Below are positions 48,201 to 59,209 of a DNA stretch of 64,000 nt, piece by piece. The DNA is from Torreya grandis. Taxonomy: Eukaryota; Streptophyta; Pinopsida; Cupressales; Taxaceae. Every line of letters starts with the position of its first letter. Position 1 is the stretch's first letter. The stretch is taken from assembly GCA_037957365.1 (NCBI GenBank), contig JARHVA010000002.1, forward strand, positions 1,895,001-1,959,000, in the 5' to 3' direction. The position numbers and the translations under genes are program-made. The notes under the pieces were generated by a model. It was not told where the DNA came from and did not search any database. It was given only the letters and a program-made list of their open reading frames with translations.

Positions 48201-49587
48201 AATTTTTGAGTGAGTATAACTAGTCCTAAAGGAAGAAAATAAAAATAGGGAAGCAATGAAGACACATAATAGTTTGTGTTGATTCCTCTTCCCAAACCAA
48301 TAGCATTCTAGGAAGTTTTTTCCTCATTAGAACCACTCATCACTACCACAAGGCCATCCTTAGCATTAGTAACTTTGATAGGCTTCCAGACCAAGCCCCT
48401 TCTTTGGGTTATAAAATAGGTGAAGGAAAAGAAGGATGTGAAGATCAAGATAGGGATATTGACATAGTGCAAATTATTCAAAAATAAAAGGCTAAGCCCT
48501 CGGAGAAGCCCAGAATGTATGCTTAAATGACATTCACTAACAAGTGGGAAGGGAGTGTTGAAGTAGCCATTCCTCCTCTAGATGCACTAAAAAGAATGAT
48601 CCCCTAGAAATCTACTCCATCTATAGTTAAAATATCGAGGACCCATCAAGGAAGGAATTGAAGCATACTTTATAAATCTTGGCTGACATGGTGACACATA
48701 AAATGGACAAAGATAAAGCCACCATGGAAGAGCTAAAGGTAGAGAACCAGACTATGATCTAGTACTTGAAAAAGTTACTGAGTAAGCCTCAAGTAATGAC
48801 TCCAACTGCCATCTAAGCTCTCGACCCTTCCCTTATCTCCCTTGGATCACTAAAATTTGCTTATGGTGATGATTTAAAGACTAAAGGATGGGAAACAAAA
48901 GATTGGAAACAATACTTGACAACCCAAGACAAGGAAGTCATCCATATAGCCATGGAATGGATTGATAATGAGATAGATAGACGAGGAAAGTGTAGCTCCC
49001 TAGAATTTGCCTATGATGTTGATATCAAGATTTGGGAGGCACTCAAGCCCAAAATAAATGAGATATGTAATATGGGAAAATATGATTTAGTATCATAAAA
49101 TATTGTCTCTTCAAATGATCTTAAAATGCCCAGAGAATGCTAGTTGGCCATAAAGCATAGGTTAGCCATGCTCAAGGATGGCACCTTTGATATAAAAGGA
49201 GAAGAGCAGTCTCTCAAGACTATGAAGATAGAAATTGAGGCCACTATGAGATAAATGGTGAAGTTTGATGGTGTAGTGGACTTGATAAAAGAATTGGTGG
49301 AGGATGCTTTGATTAACCTCATCAATACACCCCATGGATCCTTTAATAGCCAAATGATAAGGGACCTAGTATCACTTGAAAAGTCTTATGGCTAGTTAGA
49401 GGCATTGGTACATAAGAAACAAGGAGTGCTCTAGAGTACCATGAATCAGATAGAAGAATATAATGCCAAATTCAAGTATCAAGTGGGCCTAGATAGAAAT
49501 ATCCTCACCAATATGATTGCAAATTTTATTATATATAAAAACAAACTAGTGAAGGACACAGTCGTCAATGTGGATTTTGCATCATGA
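45234..49587 (+). pseudogene. Very long decayed ORF of unknown function (about 1450 codons)
   Basis: The ATG at 45234 opens a frame that stays coherent for 4.35 kb with scattered stops and a few frameshifts. Frame 3 covers 45234 to about 46585 (TNVMDLDFGSMLNVFQNSN, YGVPTVEKFETWMLFIMLCV, RVSGYMGAPHKLPIYVDDKL). Frame 2 follows from 46586 (SIPKDMVDDKLTLSLA, TPTLQELIKIKELNAFFPTH). An acidic and basic low-complexity middle spans about 47200-48200. Frame 1 covers about 48700 to the TGA at 49585-49587, helical and coiled-coil-like (EVIHIAMEWIDNEIDRRGKC, EEQSLKTMKIEIEATM, STMNQIEEYNAKFKYQV). I see no RT, protease, integrase, RNase H, gag or zinc-knuckle motif; the YVDD at about 46240 lacks RT context. 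Many stops fit CAG/CAA or TGG decay. Probably an accessory ORF of a large plant retroelement; alternatively a dead host gene without introns. I have the impression of similar hypothetical proteins in conifer annotations but cannot check. Confidence 0.65.
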
Positions 49588-51844
49588 CTGGATTCCCCTG
49601 ATTTCTTTCCTAAAATAAAATCATTCCATACCTCCCTTTCTCTTCTTGTCCTTTTCTCCCTTTTTGTCATTTTCTCACTTTTCCCATTGGTAAACTATTG
49701 TACCTTGCCTGATAGTGGCACATCCCTTTTAGGGTTTATTTTGTTTAAGAAAGGGGTGTCTTTATTTCTTTGTGCAAGTGGACAAAGTTTTGTTTTGTAC
49801 CTTGTGGGTTTAACTTATGTGTACATAACTATAACTATTCTTTTTTAGTGGGGAATCATATCTTTCATCATCATGAGAGCACAACTGCAAGTCTAAGGAA
49901 TCAAGTTTGTTTTAACCAACCTTAGGCCTATGAAGGAATCTTCCAACTGGGGCATCTTTGTAGAATATTCCAAGTATGGCTATGGAGTTGTATAAGTAAA
50001 TGGGGTCTATCCATTTACAAAGGTTGGCTAAAATTTGATAATAGAATATATAGCTCAAAGATTCATCCCTATGTAGTGCCCTAGCACTAAATCAATTTTG
50101 ATTGTAAAATCATTGGCAATCTTTGAGATCATTCATGATGTTCCCTTGTTATAGACTCATTCTGCATAGTGTCTCATGATATCAATTTTTTGAGAAATAT
50201 ATTGTAATTGATCCTTTCTCAATGAATGAATAAAATATTTTCATGGTTTCCATTCTATCTTGTTGTTTAAGTGCAGTGTTTATTTTTTGTAAGTTAAATA
50301 GATTGGTTGTTTGGTGTGTGTTTCTTTGTGGTAGTCATTTAGAAGGTGCAACCAAAATGTACTATCACTTTTGTTTTAAAGTTTGGGGGAATAAAGAATT
50401 AATAGAATTTTTAAGGGTAGTCTTGGGCTCAAGAATACAAAAAGAAATAATTCTTGAGGGCTAACTTGTAGTGTTGCTCGTAATTCTTTAAGGACCATCT
50501 GTGTGTAGTTTCTTCCTAGCTGTCTCCAAAATCAAGCAAGAATTTGTTGATAAAGATGATATCATGATTGTGTGAATCCTTCCATGTTCATTTATTATCC
50601 CTCCACATATTTTTATCAATCTATTCATATAAACATTGTCCTACCTTGTTCTACCCCGTAGACAACATGTAGCTCACATATCATAAGTGTTTATTGCCCA
50701 ATAGATGCATTATATATTATTTACCTAAAGTGTGCTCATTTTATGTGCTCAAAATCCTAACATTGCATTTCTTTCTTTTTCTTTGTCAAAAAAAATCTCC
50801 ACATTGAATATTGTATCCATTTTCTCATCTGTCTTAAGTAGCTCTCATATGACATAAGGTATTCATGCATTTCATGTGACAAACCTTCTCAAGTGAAGTG
50901 TGTGAGTCTGGTTATGATTTGGTCATACCCCATCTTCCCTAATTATAAATATTTATAAATTTTGAAGGTTTAAAATCCCTTCATTAAAATGAGCTACCCC
51001 TGTAGGTCCTCTCACCTTGGTTCAGGCAGAGCCAAAAGTAGTAGGGAACTAACCATCCCCTTTATTGAGCCCCTCCTGATCACATCCCCATTCAGTTATT
51101 TCAAGGTGTTGAGCCCTCCCTAGATCCAATGACATCTCAAGTGGATCCTCACCTTCAAATAAAACCCCTCTTTTTTTCCAAGGGGTGTGAGGCATAAAGA
51201 TGGTGGTGTGCAACTGAGAATCAATAGGGATTTTTTGATACAATTTGTAGCGACCTTATCACCCTTGTTATGGGCCTAGTTGTCATAGAATATTAAGTGT
51301 TTTATTCACCCTATTTCCAAGTTGATTTTCTCAACTATGTTTTATTGGTAATCTCATAATTCTCTTTGGAACATTTACCCTTGTTTGTGGAAATGTGTTT
51401 AACATCTTTGAAGAGTGTTATCAATGTGTAAAAACTAGCATCTCTTTGTAGTTGTGCCTACTTTTGTTGGTCTAAAATCCTTCTTTCTAGTGGAAACTCT
51501 ACTCTATCATAGGTTTAAATAACTAGTTCCTATTATTTGTACCTTCCTTTGTCTCTGAACCTTCTCTTCAGCTCTACAAAATTAGAGGGTACTAGATCTT
51601 CTTTCTCAACTCTAGAAAATTGGAGGGTACTAGAACTTATTTTTGAAGGAATCCTTAAAAAGAGGTTATCCCTAAATTGAAAGTCCCATCTAGAATAAAA
51701 CAAGTTTGGAAACCTATTATGGGCTAGGGCTGAAGTTATCAAGTAAGACCTAATCAGTTTGTCCCTCTTCACATGCACCCCTTATTCTCTAACACCCCAT
51801 TAGTTTAAGGGTACCAAAGTGCTTCAGATAGTTCTAAACTTCAT
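49588..51844. other. Non-coding stretch between the unknown ORF and element D gag
   Basis: No supportable gene. The part just after the ORF is T-rich, like a 3' untranslated region, with AATGAATAAAATATT near 50221 as a possible polyadenylation signal. TGTAGCGACC at 51246 could be an LTR start but has no polypurine tract before it and no partner. A short direct repeat (AAAATTAGAGGGTACTAGA and AAAATTGGAGGGTACTAGA) lies at about 51578-51633. Confidence 0.4.
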
Positions 51845-51952
51845 GTGACTCAAGTTGCCTCTCCCCAAATAAGCATCTCCCCTCTTTCCTATTCTCTGAA
51901 CAATGTTCACTCTCAACTTCCCCTCAATTCACCTTCATCATATAATTCAAAA

Positions 51953-52990
51953 ATGGGAGACCATGACTTCAAGAGGATGTTTAATGTAGATAATGAAAAT
52001 GATGGAGAGGATGATCAAGATTTGGGTAATTGATGCAAAACATTCATGATACCAAGATTTAGATCCATCAATTTCACTAGTATAATCAGTTTTCCCAATG
52101 AGGTCCCTGTCAAGATTAGAAATGTCCTACCTAAGTTTTAGGGAAATAATGCAGTGTTTAGGGAGCAACATTTGAAATCCTTTTCAAATGTTATTGAAGA
52201 CTATGAGATTGACTTGGAGGATATGTGTATAAATCTCTTTGTCAACACACTTGAGGATAAGGCTTAGGAGTGGTTGAAGTCCCTCCCTAAAAAATCTATA
52301 GATACTTAGCAAGCAATGATCGATGCATTCAAGATGCAATTTGGTGAGAGCATAGACCCCTAGTTTATTCTTGTCAAGTTTGAGAACCTCAAAAATAACC
52401 CCAATGAATATGTGAATGACTTAAATTCATGGTTTAGTAAGGTGTTGAGGAGGTTGCCTAAGGATATTAGGCCTAGTGGTGTCATTTCTCTAATTAAGTA
52501 TTGTGATGCATTTGACAAGAAAGTGGCCTATTATCTCAGAGACAAGGCTCCCACAAATCTAAGGATGGCTTTCAATTTGGATGTTTAAATGTAAATTAAC
52601 ATCAAATATATGGGTAAGCCTTTAAATAAAAATTCTAACTTCAAGCTAGTAAACCCTAATAAAATGTAAACCTCCCACAAAGGAGTGGACCTCGAAGAAA
52701 TAATGAAGACCTTGGCCACTATGGTCAAGGAAATCTCTTACAAGCTAGCTAGAGCAGAGAAGGGATTATCCCAGGGTACCTCCAATCATGATGATAGGAG
52801 AGAATAGAAGAGAGAGGAATATAATTATCCTTGAGATCAAGGTTAGGGTAGGCCACCTTTCCAAAATATAAATAAGGATAAAGGAAAGGGGCTAGCAAGG
52901 GATGATAAGGATCATACTCAGGGGTCAGAAGGGATGTGTTGGATCCTTTGGCTACAAAAATTAACATGGTTGATATTAACATCGATTAGT
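51953..52990 (+). pseudogene. gag: Ty3/gypsy gag, decayed (element D)
   Basis: MGDHDFKRMFNVDNENDGED at 51953 begins an acidic N-terminus. The capsid domain runs from about 52115 to 52620: FREQHLKSFSNVIEDYEIDL, INLFVNTLEDKA, EWLKSLPKKSIDT, AMIDAFKMQFGESIDP, FENLKNNPNEYVNDLNSWFS, RLPKDIRP. This is the plant Ty3/gypsy retrotransposon gag fold by pattern. A Lys/Gln-rich tail follows to about 52990 without a clear zinc knuckle. Stops within the capsid domain are TAG or TAA where Gln or Trp codons fit. Confidence 0.82.
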
Positions 52991-53599
52991 GTGATAATTT
53001 TTTTCTCCCTCACCGCCCATGTAGCACAACCTCTGAAGGTGGTTTAGAGGCAATTAGTTCTGAAGCTACATCTAATGAAGATGACATCTACATAGTAGAT
53101 TTATAGGAGGTGGAGAGTTACATCTTTAGGGGAGGTGTAAGTACCATATCAATCCTAAACTATGGGGACACCCTGGCCTATGATTTTTTCACTTTCAATT
53201 TTTATGAACCAGGTATAATGGTTCCTTTTCCATCAACAAAAGCAATGGGTGCTACCACTACTTAGGGATTTTGGAATGCATGTGAAAAGGTAAGATTTCT
53301 ATCCCTAGACTTTGTCTATGAAATCAATATGATGCATGAATATGAGTTGATAATTCATGATTTTGAGTTTCAAAGATCAATGATGAAAGAGAAGTATGGG
53401 GACTCTCTCCCATCAATCAAGGACTAGTAGTTGATTATTCATGCTGAAATTACCTAAGAAAATAAAGAGTACAATCTGAAAAGCAAGGATTAGAATACTC
53501 CCCCAAAAGATGAAGGTATTCCTACTCCTAGGGTAGATACCAAAGAAAAATAACCACTGGAACTAAGAAGGTCTAAACTCCTGCTAAGCTTGATCTTGT

Positions 53600-54560
53600 A
53601 CCTTATCATGCTAAATTGAGAGGCACCCAAGCCAAAAATTGAACCCATTTTCTATCTAACATTCTGAAGAAGGATGAACCTAGGAAGCCTCCTTTGAATA
53701 ATGAAGTCAAAAGTAATATCCCTCTTATTTCTATGTTGATAGCACTAGAAGTGTATATTTTGAGTGAAAATATCACAAGTCTACCTGCCAATACTCTGCT
53801 ACCCAAATATAGTGTTTATGACATTGCCCATGTATTGAGTTATCCAAAGTTCATAATACCTTTTGTGGAGCTAATTAGGATCCCAGAGCATAGAAGGAGA
53901 GCTTTCAAATATTGGGTTTCAAAAAAAAGGTCACTACCAATGAAATTATTGAGGCAGAGCCTCTCCTCATCCTCCCTAGAGAAAAGAAGAATGCCTCAGA
54001 ATATTTTGAGCAATACTTGGAAGTGTACCTAGGAACAACACTAGTGGAGATCCAAATGGATGTTGACCCATTCTAAACCACCTTGATGATTAGTGGATTG
54101 ATCATCCATAATTGCATGTTTGATTTTAGCATATTCTATAACATCATGCCACTAGTTGTACTAAATAAATTATGTATAAGAATAATTATAGTGTATGGAT
54201 GATGCCTTACCATGGATTCCAAAAAAATGCCTATTGGTGGCATGGTAAAAGGGTTGGTGGTATAGCTTGTGCAATACCCTAAAAATTTCCTAAGCATGGA
54301 TATCATTATTTTAGATTGTCCACCTAAGTGGGGTATGTTTCTCTCTAAGAAGTGGGCTGTTAGCACTTGTAGTAGTATTCAAATGGATTTATCCTATGCC
54401 ACAATACCTTTAGATGGGAAAATGGTTCACCTAAATTGAGAACCAAAAATGCTTCATATCTTGGAAGACCCCAAGTACCAACTAGATGAAGTGTTGTATG
54501 TAAACACAGATATCAGGAGGTTCATGGGAAATGTTGAGTTTATAGAGATGCCCCCTGATG
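53600..54560 (+). pseudogene. pro: Ty3/gypsy protease region, decayed (element D)
   Basis: An open piece at 53694-54032 (frame 3) reads VLSYPKFIIPFVELIRIPEH, then a run of A at about 53931 shifts the frame. From there frame 2 gives NASEYFEQYLEVYLGTTLVE, then MISGLIIHNCMFDF (about 54087) at the place of the protease active site, where the catalytic Asp of D-S-G is missing. MDIIILDCPPKWGMFLSKKW and MDLSYATIPLDGKMVHL (54297-54432) follow. This order matches the plant Ty3 lineage whose protease is followed by an RNase H. Inactive by sequence. Confidence 0.65.
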
Positions 54561-54589
54561 CTAGTATCTAAAACAAAGACTCCATTTAG

Positions 54590-54970
54590 ATTATGTATTT
54601 TGATGGAGCATGTTCTAATATTGGAAATGGGGTTGGAGTTGTTTTCTATACTCTTGAGGGCCAAATTTTTAAGTTCTCCTTTTAGCTAGCTTTTGAGTGC
54701 ACCAACAATATTGAAGAATGTAAAGGACTTTTGATAGGCCTATAAATAACCTATGAGTATGGATTCAAAAGGTTTTTAGTAAAGGGTGACTCTGAGTTAG
54801 TGGTTAAATAATTCTATGCTATTTATACCACAAAGTAGAGGAAGTTGAAGCAATACTAAAATGTTATCTGGGACTATCTAGAATGGTTTGATGCTTTCAA
54901 CATCCAGTACCATGCTCGAGAGCTCAATCATTTGGTAGATGTGATCACCAAGAGAGCTAAAAAATTAAAT
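54590..54970 (+). pseudogene. RNase H domain placed before RT (element D)
   Basis: MYFDGACSNIGNGVGVVFYT starts at 54593 with the first catalytic Asp in YFDGA. AFECTNNIEECKGLLIGL (54688-54745) follows, where the second acidic residue should be in the form NN.AE. VKGDSELVVK (54781-54810) carries the GDSELV motif with the third Asp, then WDYLEWFDAFNIQYHARELN and HLVDVITKRAKKL up to about 54970. The pattern is that of the plant/archaeal-type RNase H (RVT_3-like). It is an extra domain in Tat-type plant Ty3 elements. Here it precedes the RT instead of following it. About six in-frame stops, mostly Gln codon decay. Confidence 0.8.
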
Positions 54971-55399
54971 ATTGAGCCTAGAAATACCACTTGAAACATT
55001 GGTAAGGCCCTCTATCATAGATAATATTAATCATTGGCAAGCCTTTGATGATGATGAACACATAAAAAGGTTCTTATGCTACATAGAGGAATTTTAGGGA
55101 ATTATCACAGATTGGGATTCTATGATCTAGGTCTGTGATGGGAAGGAAACCTTATATAGGAAATAAATAATACAGCTTATAACTAAAACTATCCCTAGGG
55201 GATTGGTTAGCCTTGAAGCAGCCTTTGATGGGCTAACCATGTCAAATCTAGAAACATTTCCATGTCAAGGGACATAATTAAGGTTAACACTTGAACAGAA
55301 GAAAATCCATGAAAAATTTAGCTAGGCACTCATTTAAGTGACAAATAAAAGGGATAATTTATTGTGTTATTAAATAAGTACCAAGATTGCCTAGCATGG

Positions 55400-55997
55400 T
55401 CATATTCAGAGTTGAAAGCTTATCGAGAAGATTTATTCCAACACGTTATTCCTCTTCACCTTGATGTGAAACTATTCCCCCAGAAGTAGTGGCCTATCAA
55501 CCCCATTTTGGCCACTAAGATGTAGGAGGAGTTGAATAAATTAAGAGAGAGTGGGATCATTTAACCCATTAAATATTCATCTTGGGTGGCAAACTTGATC
55601 CCTGTTAGGAAGAAGAATAGAAACATTCAACTTTATGTTGATTTCAAAAATTTAAACAAGGTGTCTTTGAAAGATAATTATCCATTTCCTAAAATGGATA
55701 ATATGCTCCAATATGTCACTGAATCCAAGCTACTGTCAACTCTAGATAGTTTTTCTAGTTATAACCAAGTAGTGGTAAAAGAGTCAGATAGGGATAAGAC
55801 CGCTTTCACCACCCCATGGGGCACTTGCATATATATTCGAATGCCTTTTGGTTTAATGAATGCAGGTGCCACCTTTTAGAGAGAAATGGATGTAGCATTT
55901 GCAATATTAATTGACCAATTCATTATTGTTTACCAAGATGATGTTACTATATACTTTGAAAAGAGGAGTGACCACCAGGAGCACTTGGAATAGTTAT
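55400..55997 (+). pseudogene. pol: Ty3/gypsy reverse transcriptase, 5' half only (element D)
   Basis: Upstream part: EELNKLRESGII (about 55528) and SSWVANLIPVRKKNRNIQLY, then VDFKNLNKVSLKDNYPFPKM (55637-55696), STLDSFSSYNQVVVKESDRD, KTAFTTPWGTCIYIRMPFGL, MNAGATF, and the catalytic motif as YQDD at 55931-55942 (FIIVYQDDVTIY), where Tyr-Leu/Ile-Asp-Asp is usual. Coding is lost after EKRSDHQEHLE at 55992 because element E inserted at 55997/55998. An open run of 97 codons (55586-55876) survives. Connection domain, RNase H of the usual kind and integrase are not in the window. Confidence 0.88.
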
Positions 55998-57454
55998 TGT
56001 TGACACAGTGGATTACACCCTTGACAGGAGGATGAGCTCCTGCCTTCCACACACAACAATGGAAACTCCCCTCTTTCATATGGGTCTGGCAAAACTAGGG
56101 GGAGAGTCTCTAGATAAGGGCTAGCTCCCTTTGATGTATCTTTTAGGTCCTGGATTTCCTACTACTAAAAAATAAATGAAAAAAGGTGGGGGTCGTTGAA
56201 AAGGGAGAAGGATGCTAAAAAATAGAATCAAAACCTAAACTAAAAGGTGATACACCAAAAAATTTGATCTACTTAGCACAAACATACATGTTTCACCAAG
56301 AAGAAGCTGGCATACACTTCATTTGATATGGGAAACTCTTCTACATTAGTGAGTTAGGGGTCTTCTGGAGGTACAAGGAGGAAGAACTATGAAAGGTGTT
56401 CTGAGACACACTATGGCAGCGTATTCACATGTGCCTATATTCTTGCTAGAGACACTTCTGATAGACCTACAAAAGAAGAAACTTCACAATGCATTAGACA
56501 TGCTAGAATCATTCTGTGAAAGCATAAAAGAAAATGACTTAACACAAAATGAAAACATAGACATACGCGTGAGTGCAATTTCAAATGGAGGTAAAAATGC
56601 TAAGTCTTGATTCAAGGTAAAATTTGGCAGAGTTCTGCCTTACAAGCCCAAAGGTTTTTTGGGTAGAGTTTTGCCTTACGAGCTAAGAAGATCTTCCTCA
56701 AAATGAGAAGTTTACAATATATATAGAGAAGAGGAAAATACTTTGGCATTTTCTTGAAAAGACTTTGGCACCCTTTTTTACAAGTGCCCCATGTGCATTT
56801 GAGAGCATCGGGAAGAGGAAGTTATTTTTGTTGATATCATCCTTATAGAAGAGGCCTACTAGAACCATACTGTGTAATTGTCGATCTTGACTTTGGTGTT
56901 CAAACATTAATGTGAAAGCATGGGTCGTGCCTCTTTTTTTGCAAACAAGACTACTCCTTTTAGATATTCACATGGTTTTTCTACTTATAAATGCAAAGTG
57001 GTGAAAATAGGGTGTGCCATTCACTGTTCACACCTTTTGATGACCACTTGGTAGGCACTCTTCCTATTGAAAAAGGAAATCCTTGAGTCGACACCTCCCT
57101 TTGCCACCTAGACTATTTTGTCCATTTTTGCACTTTGTCTCTTCCTGGTTTTGTCTTCTCTGCCTCCTTCGGCCCTCGAGGGCTATCTTCTTGGTGGGTC
57201 ACTGAGTTCACTCATGGCCTATCCTTAAGCCTTTTTCAAAATCAATGACTATTTCACCACCTTAAATTTGACATCTGTGCACCTATCACTGAGCATTTGA
57301 ACCTCCAATGGCTAGTTCACTGTGCTTGATTTTGATGTCTTCAGGCCCGTCACCCCTTGGAATTTCTTTGGCCTTTTCCTTTCCTTCAGTGTCTTTCTCT
57401 GGTCAGGATTTTGTCCTAGTCAGGTCTTCATTGTCTTGGTAGCTAAATTTCTTT

Positions 57455-57695
57455 AGACTTTTATCTGAAGGAATTCTTTCGGACAAAAGCCTGAAAGAAA
57501 TCATTTCTTGACTTTATATTTTATTTCCTCTTTTTATTGGCTTTTCTCTTGTAGACAAAATGTCTACAAGAATTATGTCGCTCACTTCCTTCAAAATTCT
57601 CCTTCAGGTTTTTTCCCATGGCTTTTCTTGAATTTCTTCAAACTTTTTGTCTAAAGGAATTCCTTCAGACAAAATTTTGAAAGAAATCATTTTAT
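57455..57695. repeat. Palindromic direct repeats inside LTR E
   Basis: Two related copies: 57463-57484 (TATCTGAAGGAATTCTTTCG) and 57648-57671 (TGTCTAAAGGAATTCCTTCA then GACA), both followed by ACAAAA...TGAAAGAAATCATTT. The second is a 24-bp palindrome with one mismatch pair. Between them, TCTTGTAGACA-AAA-TGTCTACAAGA (57547-57571) is a perfect 11-bp inverted repeat. Confidence 0.8.
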
Positions 57696-58065
57696 GCCTT
57701 TTGCTTTGGCAGGATTTTCTTTGAATAAATTCTCATCCTTTGCCTTAAACAAAACTTTGAAGAAAACTTACTTTTTCAGCCTTGTTCACTTTTCAGTCTT
57801 TTTTCAAGTGTTCCCTGCCCTCTGCAAGGACATTTTTCCTTCAAGAGACTCTCTTAAACTAAACGTTGAACCAACTGAGTGAACCATTCCTTTGAACCAA
57901 GCCGACTGCACCAAGCTGTTGAACTTTGTCGATGAACCACTTTTCCAACCTTAAGGAAAAGTGTCTTAAACCATTTTAGCTCTCTTTCCTTGTGAATTTC
58001 TTTAGACAAGATTCCAAAGAATCTTTGTAAAACCTTGCACTCTTTGAACTGGTTCTTCATCTGTC

Positions 58066-58135
58066 GAAAGACTTGCCTACAGAGTCTATAGTTCCAAGCC
58101 TGCAGAGTCTATAAAAACACTTGCAGAGTTTGTAT
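58066..58135 (-). repeat. Short repeat of TGCAGAGTCTATA motif, three copies
   Basis: CTACAGAGTCTATA, CTGCAGAGTCTATA and TTGCAGAGTTTGTATA lie about 27-29 bases apart. On the minus strand they come early in LTR E. Confidence 0.65.
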
Positions 58136-58490
58136 AAACAAGACTTGTGTAAAAATCAAATTTTAGACTGGCTCAAAATAGTAAGGGAAAAGAGGGACCA
58201 ATTTTGGCCTATAGGACCAAAATGGTCAACAAATTGGTGACTCCCAGGGGAAGCATGCCTACTATGCTTAGAAACTAGTTACCTTAAAATCCATTGGGCA
58301 TGGAGTCATAACGCAACTTGAAAAGTTAGCAACAGCCCCAATAGATCCAAGAATGAATCATGAAGCTTTTACCCAAAACATAAAGGAAAACACACACAAG
58401 GCTAAAAATACTACTTGTGCAAACAACACTTAGGGAAAATAGGTAAAGAAAATTGAAAGCAAACTACTATATACAACTAACTAGGTATAT

Positions 58491-58508
58491 TTGCCTCCCT
58501 CCTAGATC
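58491..58508 (-). other. Polypurine tract of element E
   Basis: The minus strand reads GATCTAGGAGGGAGGCAA between the ORF stop and the LTR start. It is nearly the same as the element A tract GATCCAAGAGGGAGAGAT. Confidence 0.65.
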
Positions 58509-58568
58509 AAAGGGAAAACTTCTTAAGTCTCCTTCATGGTAAGGAAACTTATGGTGCTAGATAAGTGG

Positions 58569-59209
58569 CTAAATGGAATGGACATTTGGTGACTTGATCC
58601 TCTTGCTTGCCACCTCGATTAGCTTGCATCCGAGTGGATCAGAGTCAAACATGATCCCAACATATATGTACTCTTCTTGTTCTTGGAAGCTTATTGAATG
58701 TTGGCTCTTCATGTTGGCATGTTTTACCAAGAAATCATTGGCTATTGGCTCATCACCATAAGCCCTTTGATAGGCATAGCTCCTTTGACATGCATCATGG
58801 TTTGACCCATTCCCCTCTGCTTCATTGAAGACCCTATCAAACTTATCCTCTGCTCCTTCATGGCTTTCTTGAAAAAGAGTGACTATTGTGATGTCTAAAA
58901 TTGAGTCACAAACTAATTGTTCATCCCATAGAACATCACCTTTTTATTCAAAGCTCTCTTCTTTAAGGCTCTCCTCAAGATGGACAACCCTCTCCTTTTC
59001 GTGCTCAAGGATCAGAGTTTCTAGTTATTCAAAGACATCCAGCTGATCCTCCTCTAACCCAGGCTCCTCAGCACAGTTATCCTCCTTATCAAAGCAACAA
59101 GGAAGTTAATCAAACAAGGGAGGAGTGAGCTCACCATGCTTACGTTCCTCTTCATATTGCTGGAACATTCACATATATGTATGACCTACATCTTCTCCAT
59201 GTCAGGGAA
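58569..59209 (-). pseudogene. Gag-like ORF of element E, 3' part (split by element F)
   Basis: Minus-strand frame from the F insertion to a TAG at 58571-58569. It reads MFQQYEEERKHGELTPPLFD, NCAEEPGLEEDQLDVFE, LILEHEKERVVHLEESLKEE, DSILDITIVTLFQESHEGAE, DDEPIANDFLVKH-type sequence (GDEPIANDFLVKHANMKSQH) and IKSPNVHSI before the stop. Very acidic with helical stretches, and only about four in-frame stops, each fitting CAA/CAG decay. No known domain recognised. By position and character it corresponds to the gag-like ORF of element A. It continues on the other side of F at 63188. Confidence 0.6.
59205..59209. other. Target-site duplication of element F, left copy (CTCCA)
   Basis: CTCCA immediately precedes the element and is repeated at 63188-63192 immediately after it. 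Joining the flanks restores the minus-strand frame of element E (FEDFINN then GEDVGHTYM). Confidence 0.93.

Larger units (their letters stand above)
51845..55997 (+). mobile_element. Element D: Ty3/gypsy gag-pol remnant, cut inside RT
   Basis: Gag, protease, RNase H and the first half of RT lie in this order on the plus strand, mostly in frame 2. The sequence breaks off at 55997, in the RT, where the minus-strand element E begins. The rest of D should lie beyond E, outside the window. No 5' LTR or primer binding site could be identified. Whether the unknown ORF at 45234-49587 belongs to the same element is open. Confidence 0.75.
55998..58475 (-). repeat. 3' LTR of element E (about 2.48 kb, minus strand)
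   Basis: Read on the minus strand it starts TGTATATAGTAG (58475), two dozen bases after the polypurine tract, and ends CACTGTGTCAACA (55998). It is not AT-rich like the older elements. It holds several inverted repeats (57463-57484, 57547-57571, 57648-57671), a duplicated 55-bp stretch (57455-57510 and 57640-57695), and three copies of a TGCAGAGTCTATA motif (58072-58133). The small plus-strand frames (56389-56610, 57694-57882) have no support. Confidence 0.65.

Noticed and set aside
51246..51800. TGTAGCGACC as the start of a 5' LTR for element D
   Set aside because: No polypurine tract before it, no second copy, and no TGG primer site near a plausible end. Left unassigned.
57694..57882. 62-codon plus-strand frame rich in Phe
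   Set aside because: Lies in LTR E on the strand opposite to the element; low complexity and no conservation evidence.
58234..58253. Apparent plus-strand primer binding site TTGGTGACTCCCAGGGGAAG next to GTCAACA, suggesting a plus-strand LTR 55998-58231
   Set aside because: The ends TGTTGAC/GTCAACA look convincing, but the minus strand shows an ORF, a PPT and LTR-start blocks shared in order with element A, and the supposed PBS aligns with element A's LTR. The minus orientation explains more, so the plus-strand reading was dropped.
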